A stretch of 64,000 nucleotides of DNA. Origin: Papio anubis (Eukaryota; Chordata; Mammalia; Primates; Cercopithecidae). Location: positions 144,642,262-144,706,261 of the forward strand of contig NC_044978.1 in the NCBI RefSeq assembly GCF_008728515.1, written 5' to 3'. The notes beneath the pieces were generated by a model, which saw only the letters and a list, made by a program, of their open reading frames with translations, was not told the origin of the DNA and did no database searches. A program made the translations under genes and the position numbers. Of this stretch, positions 1 to 11,859 are shown piece by piece. Numbering within the stretch: position 1 is the stretch's first letter; the number at the start of each line of letters is the position of its first letter.

Positions 1-1000
1 AATTGTGGCAGCAGCCGAGCAAAGGGGGGAAATTAATTGCAGCCAATTAATAATTAATCCCCTTTAAACAGCTTTATTATCTCTTCCGAGCGACAGAGAT
101 TTGTCTGATAACCCCCTGAAGACCAAATGTCAAGTTTAACCAAACAGTTATTGCTTTATCAACCCGAGTCTGCAAATAAATTAATCAAAAGCAAATCTGT
201 CCTTTGTGCGGCTCATTTGCTGGTAATGGATGGATATGAAGATTTGCCGATATTATTGTCTGTCATTCAATCTAACAAAGTGAACATTTATTGCATATAT
301 ATTAAAAATTATCCCGGAATCGAGTGGCGCCGGGTTGCATTTATTGGAGTCTTCCCAGGGGTGAGGTCCCCTCGGATGGGGCCGCGTGGGATAGAAAGTG
401 CAGGAGCGCGAGTCTCAAATCTCTTTAGGACTCTGTGCCTGCCTCTGTCCCCCTCCCCGCGGCGACCTCCCTCTATCCCCTTCCCAAGCGTTCGCCCGGA
501 GCCGTGGGATGTGCCTGCCGCCTCCTGTCGCGCGGCCAGGGCCAGCGGGGCGCGGGGAGCCCAGCTACTGTCAAAACAGAGTCCTTCAGCCCTAAGCACT
601 TACAAGGGGTTCGGCCCTAGGAAATTTGGGGAGGGGGTGTGATTGAAGAAAGAGAAACGGGAGGGGGACAGCTTCCCTTTGTCTTCTCTCGAGTTACATC
701 ATTTTCTAATTAGGCATAAAATTGTCTTCATACACTGGTATTGCGGCCTTCATAAACATCGCCATTATGGTTTATAAGGACGCCATTGTGGTGAGGCTGT
801 CCCAAAATAGAAAGAGCTGGGGAGGGAGAGGCCTGGAGTCCGGGAGGCCCCGCTTTGTCCTCCCCTGGGAGAAGATAGATGGCCAGTGTCACGCAGATGA
901 TGACTTGGGACTATTAAATTGTCAGAGGGGAGCAGAATCTTTAACAGCCCCCAGCGCTGGTGGAAAATTCTAGAGGCAGGAGCCGGGGATTCTTGGATGG
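1..1000. promoter_or_regulatory. Candidate developmental regulatory block (non-coding)
   Basis: There is no recognisable repeat and no convincing gene here. The first 60 bases are packed with AATTAA/TAATTAAT cores, the type bound by homeodomain proteins, and are followed by GATAA and TTTATT words. A GC-rich centre with several CpGs (about 400-560) separates this from a second AT-rich cluster at about 690-790 holding CTAATTAGG, CATAAA, GCCATTATGG and TTTATAAGG words. An open frame of 171 codons (127-642) starts in AT-rich and ends in GC-rich sequence, shows no domain and no start context, and is probably chance. The texture fits an enhancer or conserved non-coding element. That is inference, because conservation was not measured. 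Confidence 0.4.
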
Positions 1001-1625
1001 GAGGGGAAGGCCGGGCAGCTGGATTCGCTGGGCAGGTGGAAAAAGAGGTAGGTTAGTGGCGGGCAGAGGCAGAGCGGAGGGCAGTGGGGGCCGAGGCTTG
1101 GATCTCCTCCTGGGGCACCCTGACTTCGCTGCTCTCTGAGCTCAGGGCCACTAGATCTGGAGCTGACCTCTCACCCGATCCCCATCGCCAAGGCTGGGGA
1201 ACAAGCAGCGCTGGAGAAATGAGAGGGGCAGCGAACCCGGAGGAGTGGCGGAGGTCTATGCCAGGCGGGGAGACAATTGTTCTCATTATTCGAAGCTGAG
1301 GTCCAAGCCGGGCCACCCGCCCGGTCGGGGGGCGCGTCGCTAACTGGATGGAGATGGATGGAGGCGCCCTGAGCCCCCGGCGTCGTGTCAGACCCGGGGC
1401 AATTACTGTCCCGCCAGGATGGACACACTGCCCTGCCACCCTGACCCCGGCAGGCAGGCCCACTGGCCCACTGGCTGCCTTAGCCGCCTGGGTGATTCTC
1501 TCTCTCGCTTTTACAATAACCCAACTTGACATAAATAACTCCCCTACGCTTGTCTACATCTGCTTGACCCCCTGAACCCGCGGAAAGTCTTTTGTTGCAT
1601 TTAGTTAACTTACATTTTTCTACAG
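1001..1625. other. GC-rich unique sequence, no gene recognised
   Basis: This stretch is GC-rich and repeat-free, with a small CpG cluster near 1290-1400. Overlapping open frames occur on both strands, as expected by chance in GC-rich DNA, and none shows a domain, signal peptide or biased composition. It could be the flank of the regulatory block to its left or an unrecognised untranslated exon, but no splice or promoter signal is convincing. Confidence 0.4.
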
Positions 1626-1650
1626 AAAAAAAAAAAAAAAAAAAAAAAAA
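1626..1650. repeat. Poly(A) tract, 25 bases
   Basis: An uninterrupted run of 25 A residues is followed by GCTTTTAAAA. No Alu or L1 body lies immediately upstream, so it is either a bare homopolymer or the tail of an element too old to recognise. Its length is probably polymorphic. Confidence 0.9.
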
Positions 1651-2730
1651 GCTTTTAAAACTGTATATTCTAGCCCCGTCTTACTCACCTCTAGTTTGGG
1701 TTCTGGTGTATGTTGGAATTCACACTGTCCTTCCAAATCGTGGAGGACAATTCCCTCCTGGGAAGACATGTTTCTCCCTATTTATGCTGCAGGCACAAGT
1801 GTGCTGTTTCGGGAGTCCTGAGTTTTACAAGGTGGCCTACAGGCACTTGGTGCTCCAGGAAGTGGTCAGGTCTCCAAAATCGTCTCCCCTGATAGCTGGG
1901 GTGGGAGTGGGGGCCAAAAGGGTGAAGAGAGAGGACAGCAGCTCTCAAGAGTGCTGATCCCCTGCTTGGTCCTGGCTGTCTAAGGGTGCAGCTAGGGGAG
2001 GAGGCCAGTTGGCAGAGGCAGCCAGGTGCCCCACATGTGCTGTCTCGCTGACCTGATCTGGCAAGGTTAGGAGGGGGTGAGCCCTGGAAGTGCCAAACTG
2101 GCACCATGCACTGCTATCACGAGGTGCCAAGACAGGAGGGAGCTGATGGTGGAAAGAGGATGGGAATGATTCAGAGGATTCTGTGGAAATTGCCTGGTCT
2201 GGTCACTACAGCTGGCATGGGCCTGGGGATGCCAGAGCCAGCTTTGCTCTCCAAGGCATCCTCTAGGTGGGGGGGTGGGTAGCATTACCTGCAGCAGCCT
2301 TCCTACCAGTCATCTCCTTCCTACTTAGTCCCAGGTGGCTACAAGTCAGAAGATCAGGACAGGATCTCAGAATTTAGAGATGGAAAGGCTCTTAGAAGTC
2401 AGACGGCCAGAGTGACTCCCAAGTGTGATGTGTATAACCCTTGGATAAGACCCCTTTGGGGTCCCTGATAGGTTTGGGCCCCTAACTGTCCCTGATGTCT
2501 CCATCCGCAGAGCAATATGGGAAGAGCTGAGGCTGGGCCTGGCCAAAGTAAGCTCCCTCGAACACAGGCCCTGTGGCCTGGGCTTTCCTTGTTCAAGGGT
2601 GAGGGAAGCAGCAGTTGCAGCAACAAGACCTTGACTTAGCAGCTATATCAAATCAAGTCAAAACAAACAGTAATTTCAGGATTCCAAAACTCTGGGGCCA
2701 GTTTTTCTTATAACACATTTTTCCCCCCCT
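1651..2730. other. Unique intergenic sequence
   Basis: This is mixed-composition DNA with no recognisable repeat, RNA gene or protein domain. Short open frames on both strands lack any family signature. Confidence 0.5.
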
Positions 2731-2751
2731 TTTTTTTTTTTTTTTTTTTTT
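2731..2751. repeat. Poly(T) tract abutting Alu 5' end
   Basis: About 21 T residues preceded by a C run stand directly against the truncated 5' end of a plus-strand Alu. Together with that Alu's own 3' A tail, the element is bracketed by T-run and A-run, which could pair as a hairpin. The tract may be a leftover of an older reverse-strand insertion or an insertion-associated artefact. Confidence 0.8.
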
Positions 2752-3038
2752 GAACGAGGTGGCTCATGCCTGTAATTCCCGCACTTTGGGAGGCTGAGGC
2801 AGGCGGATCACCCGAGGTCAGGAGTTTGAGACCAGCCTGGCCAACATGGCGAAACCCATCTCTACTAAAAATACAAAAAATTAGCTGGGTACGGTGGTGC
2901 ATGCCTGTAATCCCAGCTACTCGGGAGGCTGAGGCAGGAGAACCTTGGAGGCAAAGGTTGCAGTGAGCTGAGATGGAGCCACTGCACTCTAGCCTGGGCA
3001 ACAGAGCAAAAGTTTGTCTCAAAAAAAAAAAAAAAAAA
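2752..3038 (+). mobile_element. AluS-type SINE, 5' truncated
   Basis: The sequence begins in the GGTGGCTCATGCCTGTAAT part of the left arm, so the first dozen or so bases of the family are lost. The A-rich linker (TACTAAAAATACAAAAAATTAG) and the right arm follow, ending in about 19 A residues. The right arm lacks part of the usual AATCGCTTGAACCCGG segment. Alus are primate-specific 7SL-derived SINEs mobilised by L1. The subfamily is judged by eye. Confidence 0.95.
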
Positions 3039-3206
3039 AGTCTGCAGTATGGTTTTCACATTATCACTCTCAATGTCATTGGAGGTAGGTCCAAGCTGGT
3101 GTCTCTTTGATTAGTCTCCCTAATCCCATCTACTCATTTACTAGCCGTTAGTCATTCTTTAATTGAGTCCAAAAATGTTTGTGAGGAGATAGTCCCATAT
3201 GAGATT

Positions 3207-3243
3207 AAAAGAAAGAAAGAAAAACAAAACAAACAAACAAAAC
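3207..3243. repeat. A-rich (GAAA)/(CAAA) low-complexity tract
   Basis: Short runs of GAAA, then CAAAA/CAAAC units. Low complexity, no associated element recognised. Confidence 0.8.
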
Positions 3244-3299
3244 ACAGAAAATCAGGTACTGAAGGGTTTCTGATGTAACTTGTTTGTGGGACTACGGGA

Positions 3300-3440
3300 T
3301 TTTGGTTCAGCCTAGATTTACCAGCTCCTGATTTGTGGACCTTGGTCAGGAACTGAAGGACTCTTGAGCCTCAGTTTTGTCTTCTGTGAAATGAGGGCAT
3401 TGGATGCATACTCTGCAGGTCCCCTAAGTCCTCTAGGTGT
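3300..3440 (+). mobile_element. MIR SINE fragment
   Basis: The order of words (ACCAGCTC..., GACCTTGGTCAGG, GAGCCTCAGTTTT, TCTGTGAAATGAGGGCATTGG) follows the core of the mammalian-wide interspersed repeat in sense orientation. It is old and diverged, as expected for MIR. Confidence 0.6.
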
Positions 3441-3639
3441 ACTAAAACAGGCACTATTCACAGCCCACACAGGCATGAACATCAAAGTGCCTGCATAGGT
3501 TTGAGGGAGATAACAGTTTCTGACCGGGCCTCTGAACTTCCAATTCCAAATCATGAAGGACAAAGTACAGGGAAGATGTAAAACACACACTAGGTTAGAA
3601 ATCGGACTGTCATTGATTTAGTAAAGTTGGTTGGCTTAT

Positions 3640-3785
3640 TTGATATTTCTGAATCTGCTTCCTGTCATAGACAATGGGAATAATAATGTCTGCACTATTC
3701 ACTCTACAAAATAGTTGTGAGGATCAACTCTGATAATGCATGTAAATGTGTTTTGAAAACTAACAAGTATCATGGAAATTAAAAA
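3640..3785 (+). mobile_element. MIR SINE fragment
   Basis: The segment shows MIR 3' half words in order: CTTCCTGTCATAGACAATGGGAATAATAATG, then ATAGTTGTGAGGATCAA and a GCATGTAAATGTG block. Sense orientation. Confidence 0.65.
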
Positions 3786-5499
3786 TACAAACAAGAAGCT
3801 ATGAATCCACTCTGTAGAAGGCACCCACAAATGAGTGCCGGCAAGGTAGGTTTCCCCTTTCTTTTGGTGCGGCAACAATTAGAGTCTTGGGCAGCAGATG
3901 TACACAACTGGAATGACATACTACTTGCTGTGCTGCTGTTAGGGTAGGACATTCTCTCCTTAATTTTCATCATCTACCTGTGGATACTAAAGAGACGGTC
4001 TTTTTCATATACAGGTGAGGTCCCAGAGATATCTGGCACATACAGCAGAAATACTTGCTTCAGTAAGCTTCAATGCATTTTAAGGACTCTGTTGCTTGGA
4101 AGATTCCTTGAAAATAAGATTTACTATTGATTGGAAAAAAGTGAGGAAAGTGAAAAGGTCTTTTGAAATTTTTTGGCTGATCCTCCCTTCTAAAGAAAAA
4201 CATGTTTTTCTTCTTAGCAGGAAAAATAAAACAAAACTCAAACTGTTCTTTTTATAATATACTCCTTGCTAAGAACTTTGTTAGCTTACTTAGGTTAGGG
4301 AGGTGAAGTTACTTTTAAAAGAAGCTTTATCTCCTTGCTGAAACGGGTGGAGGAAAATAATGTGTTTTGAGAGAAAGGACTTTGACTCTTATAGAGAAAA
4401 TGTGCGCCTCTCATGGGGAAGCCTTGGAAGGGGGAAAGTTGGGTGGGGAGGAAACCTCAAGATAAACAAGGCCCACCTTTCTCCTGATGCTCAGAACGTT
4501 GGCAAAGCAGCTAGCAAGGCATTCACCCCATTTGGCCTGTGGAGATCTTCTAGCAGGTTCTCAATTAAGGGAGCTGCCTTTCCTTTCATTCTCTTAACTT
4601 TTGTGTTCAATGTTAACAACCTGATGCTATCTATTATGGTGCCATTATCACAGAATGTTGACTGAACTGGTTCTTTTATCTCTATTATGGGGTTGCCTGC
4701 CTTGCAGATTTATGCATTTTTGATATTAAATTCTTTATCTCATTAAGCCTACACTCTTGTTGACTTTCATTGACCCTCTGCCCTGGTCCCCAATACTTTT
4801 CCATATTTAATATTGAAAGATTTTTCTCAATGCCCCTCTTGGCTTTGTTGCCATCCGTTTGACGGCTGTCCCTAATGGCCTGTGCTGTTTGCTCTGTTCT
4901 TGAACTTGGTGGGGTCACACATTCTTAAACAGTGATGTCCTCTGAATGTCCACCCTTGCTGTCCAGCTAAGTTGCCCTGTGTCACAAGCTCTGCCCTCTT
5001 CTCCGCCCCTAACTACCAACTGCGCCTAATTGCTTCAACAAACGCCTTCCCTAGTGGTGCCCCAGGCCCCCTGAGCCTTTTGGGTTTTGTTTAGCTGCTA
5101 ATGTTCTGCCTGGCCCACCAGCGGAATGGCCTCACTGACCTGATACATCGCAGCTCTTCTCCTTGGAGCGCCTGTCTTGTCCAGCGCCCCCTGGGCCAAA
5201 GGCCAGGGTCTGGGCAGGATTGACCAGCTGCTTGAGGTGGCCACAAAAGACAACTTCAGCTTGAAATGGGCAAATGAATGTATTCATTTATCTTTCTTTC
5301 CCCTTAAACCTATCCACAAACTCAATCTACTGCCTGGCTTGAAACAAAACAAAGGGATGATCTTGAGAAGGGGGGCAGGAGAGGCCCATCTCGCACCAGA
5401 AATCTTAGCTCCCTTCTTGGGGGCCGTCTGTTCAGTTTCACAACACTTACAAGACCAATTTCCAGAATTGAAGTTGCCTGGTGTTTTGATTCTTCCTTT
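3786..5499. other. Unique sequence, no feature recognised
   Basis: Roughly 1.7 kb without a recognisable transposon or gene. Open frames reach about 100 codons (4360-4665) but have no domain or composition suggesting a real protein. Confidence 0.5.
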
Positions 5500-6420
5500 G
5501 CCTGTGCATTTGTGCCCTGAAGGTCCCTTCCAAATGGATACTAATTGTGGGGGCTGCACGCTGCTGGCTGCTCCAATGCCCCGGGGCCCGAGGACCTGCT
5601 TCTCAAAGCCTTAATTGACAAGGACCTGTCTGTATTTAGGAGCAGCTGGTCCAGAGCGTTGGCACATCAGTGCAATCTTAACGCAGCATCCCTAGCCTGG
5701 AGGAGGATGAGGGTAAATGTGGTTAAAATGAAGGAAGATTTATAGCCGGCCCCCTTGGGTAATAGGACAGAAGACAGCTCCCAAGATTTTCCCCTACGAG
5801 GGGGTTCATTCATCAGCTCCAGGGCCTGGTAACCGGGGAGGAAGAGCGCTTAAGCTATTATTACTAAACGGGGAGGGGCAGGAGCCCGCTTAGAACAATT
5901 AGGCAGGTGACAATATTCCACTATAATGCGTCGTCCTCGGAACTGGACTGGGTTTAGAAGACTATCAGGCTGTCTCTTGCTTCCGCGGGCCTCGGCGCCG
6001 GGGCCTCCGCCTGGGTCTGGCTCCGGGTTAATGGTGGCGCCGCCGGGAGGCGGGAAAGGAGAGGGAGGGCACTCTGGCTGCCCTGCCCAGGAACAGGGAG
6101 GCTTTCAGTGGCAGCTCGGACTCCTCGTTAGGGCGTTTCAAAGCCCCAAATGGCCGGTGGCAGGGGCCATTGCGTCGATCAGTTTTTCCTTCCTGCTCCC
6201 CATCAGGCGCGCCCGGTTCCCCAACTACCCACTCCTCCACCCTGCGAACGCCTTTCTGCAACCTGCTGGCTCCGTAGATACAGCCATTCAGCCGGCTACA
6301 AAAAAGGTTTGTTGGTTCAAGAGGAACCCGGTTTTGTTGTGATGTGTGGGAAATACTTTGATGTCCTCCCAGTTCGCACGTGTGAACAGGGATAATGGGT
6401 TTGGGGATCTTCATTGAAAT
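5500..6420. promoter_or_regulatory. Candidate regulatory block with GC-rich core
   Basis: AT-rich words (CCTTAATTGACAAGG, TATTTAGGAGC, GCTATTATTACTAAAC, GAACAATTAGG) flank a CpG-enriched core at about 5975-6060 that includes GGCGCCGCCGGGAGGCGGG. No repeat interrupts it. A 138-codon frame (5926-6342) crosses the core but shows no domain. The mix resembles a developmental enhancer or a small CpG-associated promoter. This is inference only. Confidence 0.35.
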
Positions 6421-8930
6421 TTGAAGTTTTTAAAGCAGAAATTCCCTAACTTTTGCCTGTTTTTCTCAACTTTTTCTTTTTTTTTATTTCTTCAGGAACA
6501 ATGCCAACATTGAAGTCCTCGGTTGGAGTCTGCACAGTTGGAGATCTTTGGTGCCATTTTAGACATCTTTGGATTTCATCAATCAAACTGACTGCAATTT
6601 TCCATAAAAACCCTGAATTTGGGTCAGAAAGTGGGCAAAGTAGATAAAGATCATTCGAGCTGTCTTATAAGATGATAAATAGATATCCTTTCAGGCCAAC
6701 AATGCCAAAGTGCAGTTTTGTGATTCCCTTCCATGGGTTCTGAATGCAGTGAGTCGAAACGATTTCTACATGTTTTCCCATGGTTTAGGAGGTGTCTTTA
6801 CATACTTGTCAATAGTAACCTGACCTTTTTCCCCATGGAGTTGCTAAGTGTGTTTTGTTTGAGTCCTTTTTCCTTGTTGTGTGTGTGCGTCGCACAAAAT
6901 ACACAAGAAAATAAAGGTTTTTTTTTTTCTTTTATTGCTCAAATCAATAGGATATGGGTCCGATCTAGATAATTCTCTGCATATAGACTGGTTTCAGTAG
7001 CCCTTGAGTTCGTGTAGAAATTCCATTTGCTCTGCAGTTGCTCTTGAGGCACTTGGACACCATTTTGGGCACCATGCTGGGATGTAAACTCACTTTCTTA
7101 ACGAAAACAACAACAACAACAGCCTACTGGCACTGTGTCCTTCCTATTCTTGAACTTGACGAATGGCCTTTTGTATAAGGTGAATAAAAGGAAATCCTAA
7201 AAAAAAGAAATAGCAAAAAGAAATCCCAATATGACATTTAACCCACTACCTCCAGAGACCTTTCAAAATGTTAGCTGAAATAATTTCTGATGAATAAGAA
7301 CATTTTATGCTGTGTATTCAGCATATATCACATGTCACTTCTTACTGACTGCCTCAGTTTAATTCCCCATCTTTTGAATCTTCTTGACCCTCCTCCTCAA
7401 AATGTTTTCATCTTGATAGTCCTTTCAGTCAATGTTTTAGTTAGCCAGGTATTTTAAAAGGCTCTTGAAGAATTACTGGTTCTTCGTGGAGAAACTATGC
7501 TTGCCATTCTTGGTTATTTATGAATTAATGATCTGCTGTGTTCTCATAAACTCATAGATCTTGTGGGGGCATACACAATTATGCAGCAGACACATTTATT
7601 TTTCTTGATATAAGATTTTCCTCCCATATCCATCGCACGCCCATCATCTCTTTTTCTGTGTTTTGCTTTTCCAAACTCCTTAAATATCAACTGTATGTTA
7701 CAAAGCATCTATAGAAGAGACTATAGTGCAGTGGGAGTTAATTACTGTTATTAACTTACTGGCTTTATTAGTTTTGAATGAAGCATGTAGCTGTGGCTAC
7801 AGTTATTTAAGCACTCTTTATTAGCTAAAATAATTTGCAGTTTTTGGACATACACTCACCATGTAAGATTTAAAATAGCAATTGGGGATTCAGCAACAAT
7901 TCTCACCTCTCATTTGTCTTTAATACATCTTGCTGTTGAGTACTAAATATTTTAACTTAGCTTATAGCTGTCTGAATGACCCTTTATCTCATTCTTTCAC
8001 TGCAATTTTATTATCAATTTTACACTTTATATGGTGAAAAACATCTATTAAGTGACAATTTAATTTTTGAAGCATTTTCTCTATTTCAAGAAGACCATTG
8101 CAAACAGCAAATTTATGAAGGTAGAAAGCATAATTATTATAATTATCTAAAACAAAACATATTTGAATAGAGTTAATAGTCTTCCTATTGCCCTCTCTTT
8201 CTTTTTCACTCCTGCTATTCGTTTTAGACACATCTGTGGTATCCATGCAATCTATTTAGTAAGTAAAAGGCATGGGGGCAAGTAGAATAGAAAAACCAAA
8301 AGTTGAATTTTGTTAGTCACTTCCCATCAGGATAAATCATAAAAACTTATCTGAAATCATTATATTAAAAAAGAAATGGTAGAATTTTGTAAACCATTTG
8401 AAGTCTGTTTGACACAGCTCCTTTCAGAAATCAATTTACCACACTGCAAGGTCACTTATAAAATTTTTGTTTTGGAATTTTAACATGTTTGGTACATACA
8501 GTAACAGCCATTTGATTACTGTCATTGTTGGTGAGAGCACAGGCCCTGTTAATTAACAGAAAAATGTCAAGCAGTTATATGTAGTGCACGGTGTTCCATA
8601 AATATAGTGCAAAGGACCAATAGTGAGGCATAAACTTAAAGCTTCAGATTTGAAATGACATTCTGGAAACATATATTTGAGTCTGTGACCAAGGATGGAG
8701 TAATTTGGGCTCTGTCAGGTGCTGGTTCTCCTAAGCCTCAGAAATGTAGGCCAGAGAAGGAATATCTGGATCAGTGTGACTTCCCATTTTTTAGATGAGA
8801 AAACTAAATCTGCACAGGTAAAATGGTGGTCATAATGTACTCATGGCAGTGCACCTGTAGCTTTTTCCCCTCTTCCTCTTCTGTTCCTTATCATCTGTAA
8901 GTTACTCAATCAGGGACTGCTTCCTTAATT
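6421..8930. other. AT-rich unique sequence
   Basis: About 2.5 kb with no recognisable transposon apart from a possible MIR scrap near 8770-8820. A short (AAC)n run lies at about 7105-7122. No RNA gene or protein domain was seen. Confidence 0.5.
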
Positions 8931-8958
8931 TTGTTTCCCATATCCACTAGAAACAAAC

Positions 8959-9107
8959 AACAAAATACCAAAGAAAGAGAGAAAGAAAGAAATAAAGACA
9001 GAAAGAAAGAAAGAAAGAGGGAGAGAGAGAGAGACAGAGAGAGAGAGAAAGAAAGAAAGAAAGAAAGAAAGGAAGGAAGGAAGAAAGAAAGAAAGAAAGA
9101 GGAAGAC
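8959..9107. repeat. (GAAA)n/(GA)n/(GGAA)n microsatellite
   Basis: A purine-only tract on the plus strand runs from GAAA units to GAGAGA units and back to GAAA/GGAA units. It produces spurious Lys/Arg/Glu-rich frames on one strand and Ser/Phe/Leu-rich frames on the other. Long homopurine-homopyrimidine tracts can adopt triplex DNA and are often length-variable. Confidence 0.95.
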
Positions 9108-9378
9108 AGAAAAGATTCCCCAAAGGCATTTACATCCAGTTCTAGCAGCATCCTCCTCCCACTTACAGCATGCCTTTAATAAGCTAATGCCTGCACAGGC
9201 CGAAGGAAGCACAAGGTCAGTTAAATCAATGCCAGCAGCCCATTTGGGGAGTTAGGCTACAGTTCTCCTTTCATGGAAGATTTTTGTTCTTGAGAATTAT
9301 CTGGATAGTTCCCTGAGTATTTCTATTTCCATTTCTATTTCCTTACTTACAATAAAATGAAGGAAATGAAAATGTTCC

Positions 9379-9435
9379 AAAACAACAACAACAACAACAA
9401 CAACAACAAAACAAAAACAAAACCAAAACCCCAAA
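9379..9435. repeat. (CAA)n microsatellite with A/C-rich flank
   Basis: About ten CAA units followed by CAAAA and CCAAAA words. No Alu body is attached. Confidence 0.9.
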
Positions 9436-10870
9436 ACCTGTGAGAGCTGTGTCCTTACATACAAAGAGGGGAAATAAACAATCCAGGTGAGTGGAAAAGA
9501 AGGTATCTGGAGCCCCAGTTTTCCAGCCTGCCTATAGATAAATCCTGACATTATTATGTAATTCATGCCATCTTATGCTTCTCTCAGTAACTACCATGCA
9601 CATCCTAAGCAATCCTTATAGGTTTCACTTCATATCCTAATATCCTAGTACTTCATATCCTAAAATTTCAACATTTTAATCCACCATTTGACATAAGTTC
9701 ATAATTTTATGATTATCAATTATACTTTTCAAAAAAATTTTAAAGCTTATGTTAACTTGCACAATAAGTAGTGATAATATTCTTCTTATTATCAATAATG
9801 ACATTCATTAACTTGCTATCGTCAACTCCTCTTTGACGGTGATTATCTTGGTAGTTATTGTCACATCTTACAATTTGTCAAGATGATTTGGTTTACTAAG
9901 ACTTTTGAGAGGGTTTAAGAGGTAATAGAAATAAGTAATTTAAACCAAATCTATTTTCTCTTCTCATTTAGCTTCGTAATTTAAACAAAAGCCATCTAGG
10001 TGGGTATCATGAATGTTCTGAGCGATTTGACCTCTGGTCCCCATTCTACTGTGTATAATTTTAAAAATTGCTTGCTAAAAATGGCTCTTTATCACTTCTT
10101 TGCAAGTGTGCAATACAATTTTACTTCAGAACATTTTCAAGTTTTAATAAGGATTTAATAACCTCTGATTTAGAGGCAGCCAGAGCAAAGTTGTTGAATT
10201 TAATAGAGGCTAACATATGGGAAGGGTTTTAAAGAGCCATTCACATCCAAACCCCAAAATGGCTTCAATCAGCAGGTATCTTGATGTTTATTTAATGAAG
10301 AAATGTATGAGCAGCTGCTGTTTCCCCATTTCAGATGTAGTTATCTTTCATTGCTTTGCAACAAATCGGGAAGAACAGATTTTAGCTGTAATTTGGGATC
10401 ATTCCATTAGATGTGCAGGGCTACACCAGTAGATTCATAAACAAAAACAATGAGGCTGGTTTAAGGAAGCAAATAAAATATAATAACGCTTGGGTTGAAT
10501 CTGTAGGTTGTGTTTTCAGATCTATTGCTAGTTTCTAGGTCATAAATATTTTCAAGTTTAGACTAAGCCCTAAAGGCTTTTATAGATAAATAAAAACCCA
10601 ATCTGACACTGATTCTTAACTGACCTTATTGTACTATTGCAGATGAACGCATGAGGTTAATTTCTGTTACCCAGTGCATGGTGGGCATTGCCAACACCAT
10701 AATGTCCTTCTAACTATGCCAAGGATAAATGTCATAGACAAGTGGGGCTATGATATGGCCCAGAGGGTTTATGGGGCAATTGCTTGAATTGCTCACAGGA
10801 CAGACATTCTTAAGGCACGTATATCGAGCTGCAGATGCATTGTTTCTTTGATTCCTACTTAAAAATTTGA
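9436..10870. other. AT-rich unique sequence
   Basis: No repeat or gene recognised. The region has scattered TAATTA-like words and short chance frames. Confidence 0.5.
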
Positions 10871-10871
10871 G

Positions 10872-10907
10872 GCTTGTGTGTGTGTGTGTATTATATATAT
10901 ATATATT
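10872..10907. repeat. (TG)n-(TA)n compound microsatellite
   Basis: About eight TG dinucleotides run into about eight TA dinucleotides. This alternating purine-pyrimidine tract can form Z-DNA or cruciforms, and its length is probably variable. Confidence 0.9.
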
Positions 10908-11655
10908 TGGTACTTGTCTGCCTTTTGAACAAATATGAATTAGGGGAACATGTACTGATTGTCCTCTTCTGTTATCAATACACATGCTGGGCCTCTTCAA
11001 AAGAAATAAAGTTTGTATTTGGCAACCTTAATAGCAGACTCTCTACTTAAGAGAGCAATTATGATGAACTTTTTATAACTTTGGCATTGGGTACAGAATT
11101 AACTATAGTCTTACAACTTTTCCGTGATATTTCTTATGAACAATTTCCAAATTTGACGGAGGGGATCATTTAAGAATAGTAGCCCGGAGTCTCCTATAAC
11201 GTGGCCTACTATATGTTAAGGTTAAGTTATAGTTATATTTTTAAATTCTCCATCCAGGGCCAATAAAAACGATGAGTTTATTTGGAAAGTAAATGCAGGT
11301 TTATAATGCAGGTTTTCTCCTTTTTTCTTTCTTTCTTTTTTTAGTTTCACCATGATACATATTTATTATTTTTTAATGTGTTTATTGGTAACTAAGGCAA
11401 AGTATTTGTCTGATTTAGGCTCTCAAAGGCTTTAAGTATTTCATGTAAATTCCTACTGTGAGGCTGTAATAAAGAAGGGGGAAAAAGAGATGATTTGAAC
11501 TATTACCCAATACCAATCAGCTCTAATAACTTAGTATAGGTGAGGACCATACGTTTTGATTAATCTCTAATTGATCTGTTCCCCATTATGCATCTGGCAA
11601 ATGAGCTTGCCGGTGAACTGACTGCTGTGATCAAACACATAGCAGATATTAGGAA
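10908..11655. other. AT-rich unique sequence
   Basis: No recognisable element or gene. It contains several ATTAATC/TTAATC-type words near 11550-11590 just before a MIR. Confidence 0.45.
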
Positions 11656-11840
11656 GTAGCCATTAGCTCAGTTAAAAACACAGGGACTCTGAGGCCACCT
11701 ATTTTAAATCTGGACCCTCCCACTTACCAGCTGTGCGACCTTGGACAAATTACTTAACCTCTCTGCTGTTCAGTTTCCTCATCACCAGGATTAAGTAATT
11801 AATACTTGCTAAGTGCTTAGAACAAAATAGTACACCTCAC
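11656..11840 (+). mobile_element. MIR SINE
   Basis: A good MIR in sense orientation. It has a head with GGACTCTGAGGCCACC, the core TTACCAGCTGTGCGACCTTGGACAAATTACTTAACCTCTCTG, then GTTTCCTCATC and a 3' GCTAAGTGCTTAGAACA block. Confidence 0.85.
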
Positions 11841-11859
11841 GTGTTGCAATGATGAGGCT

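Noticed and set aside
127..642. 171-codon open frame
   Set aside because: It spans an AT-rich to GC-rich switch, shows no domain, no start context and no homology I recognise. Overlapping frames on both strands point to chance in GC-rich DNA.
8906..9212. Ser/Phe/Leu-rich and Lys/Arg/Glu-rich frames resembling membrane or charged proteins
   Set aside because: They are translations of the (GAAA)n/(GA)n microsatellite.
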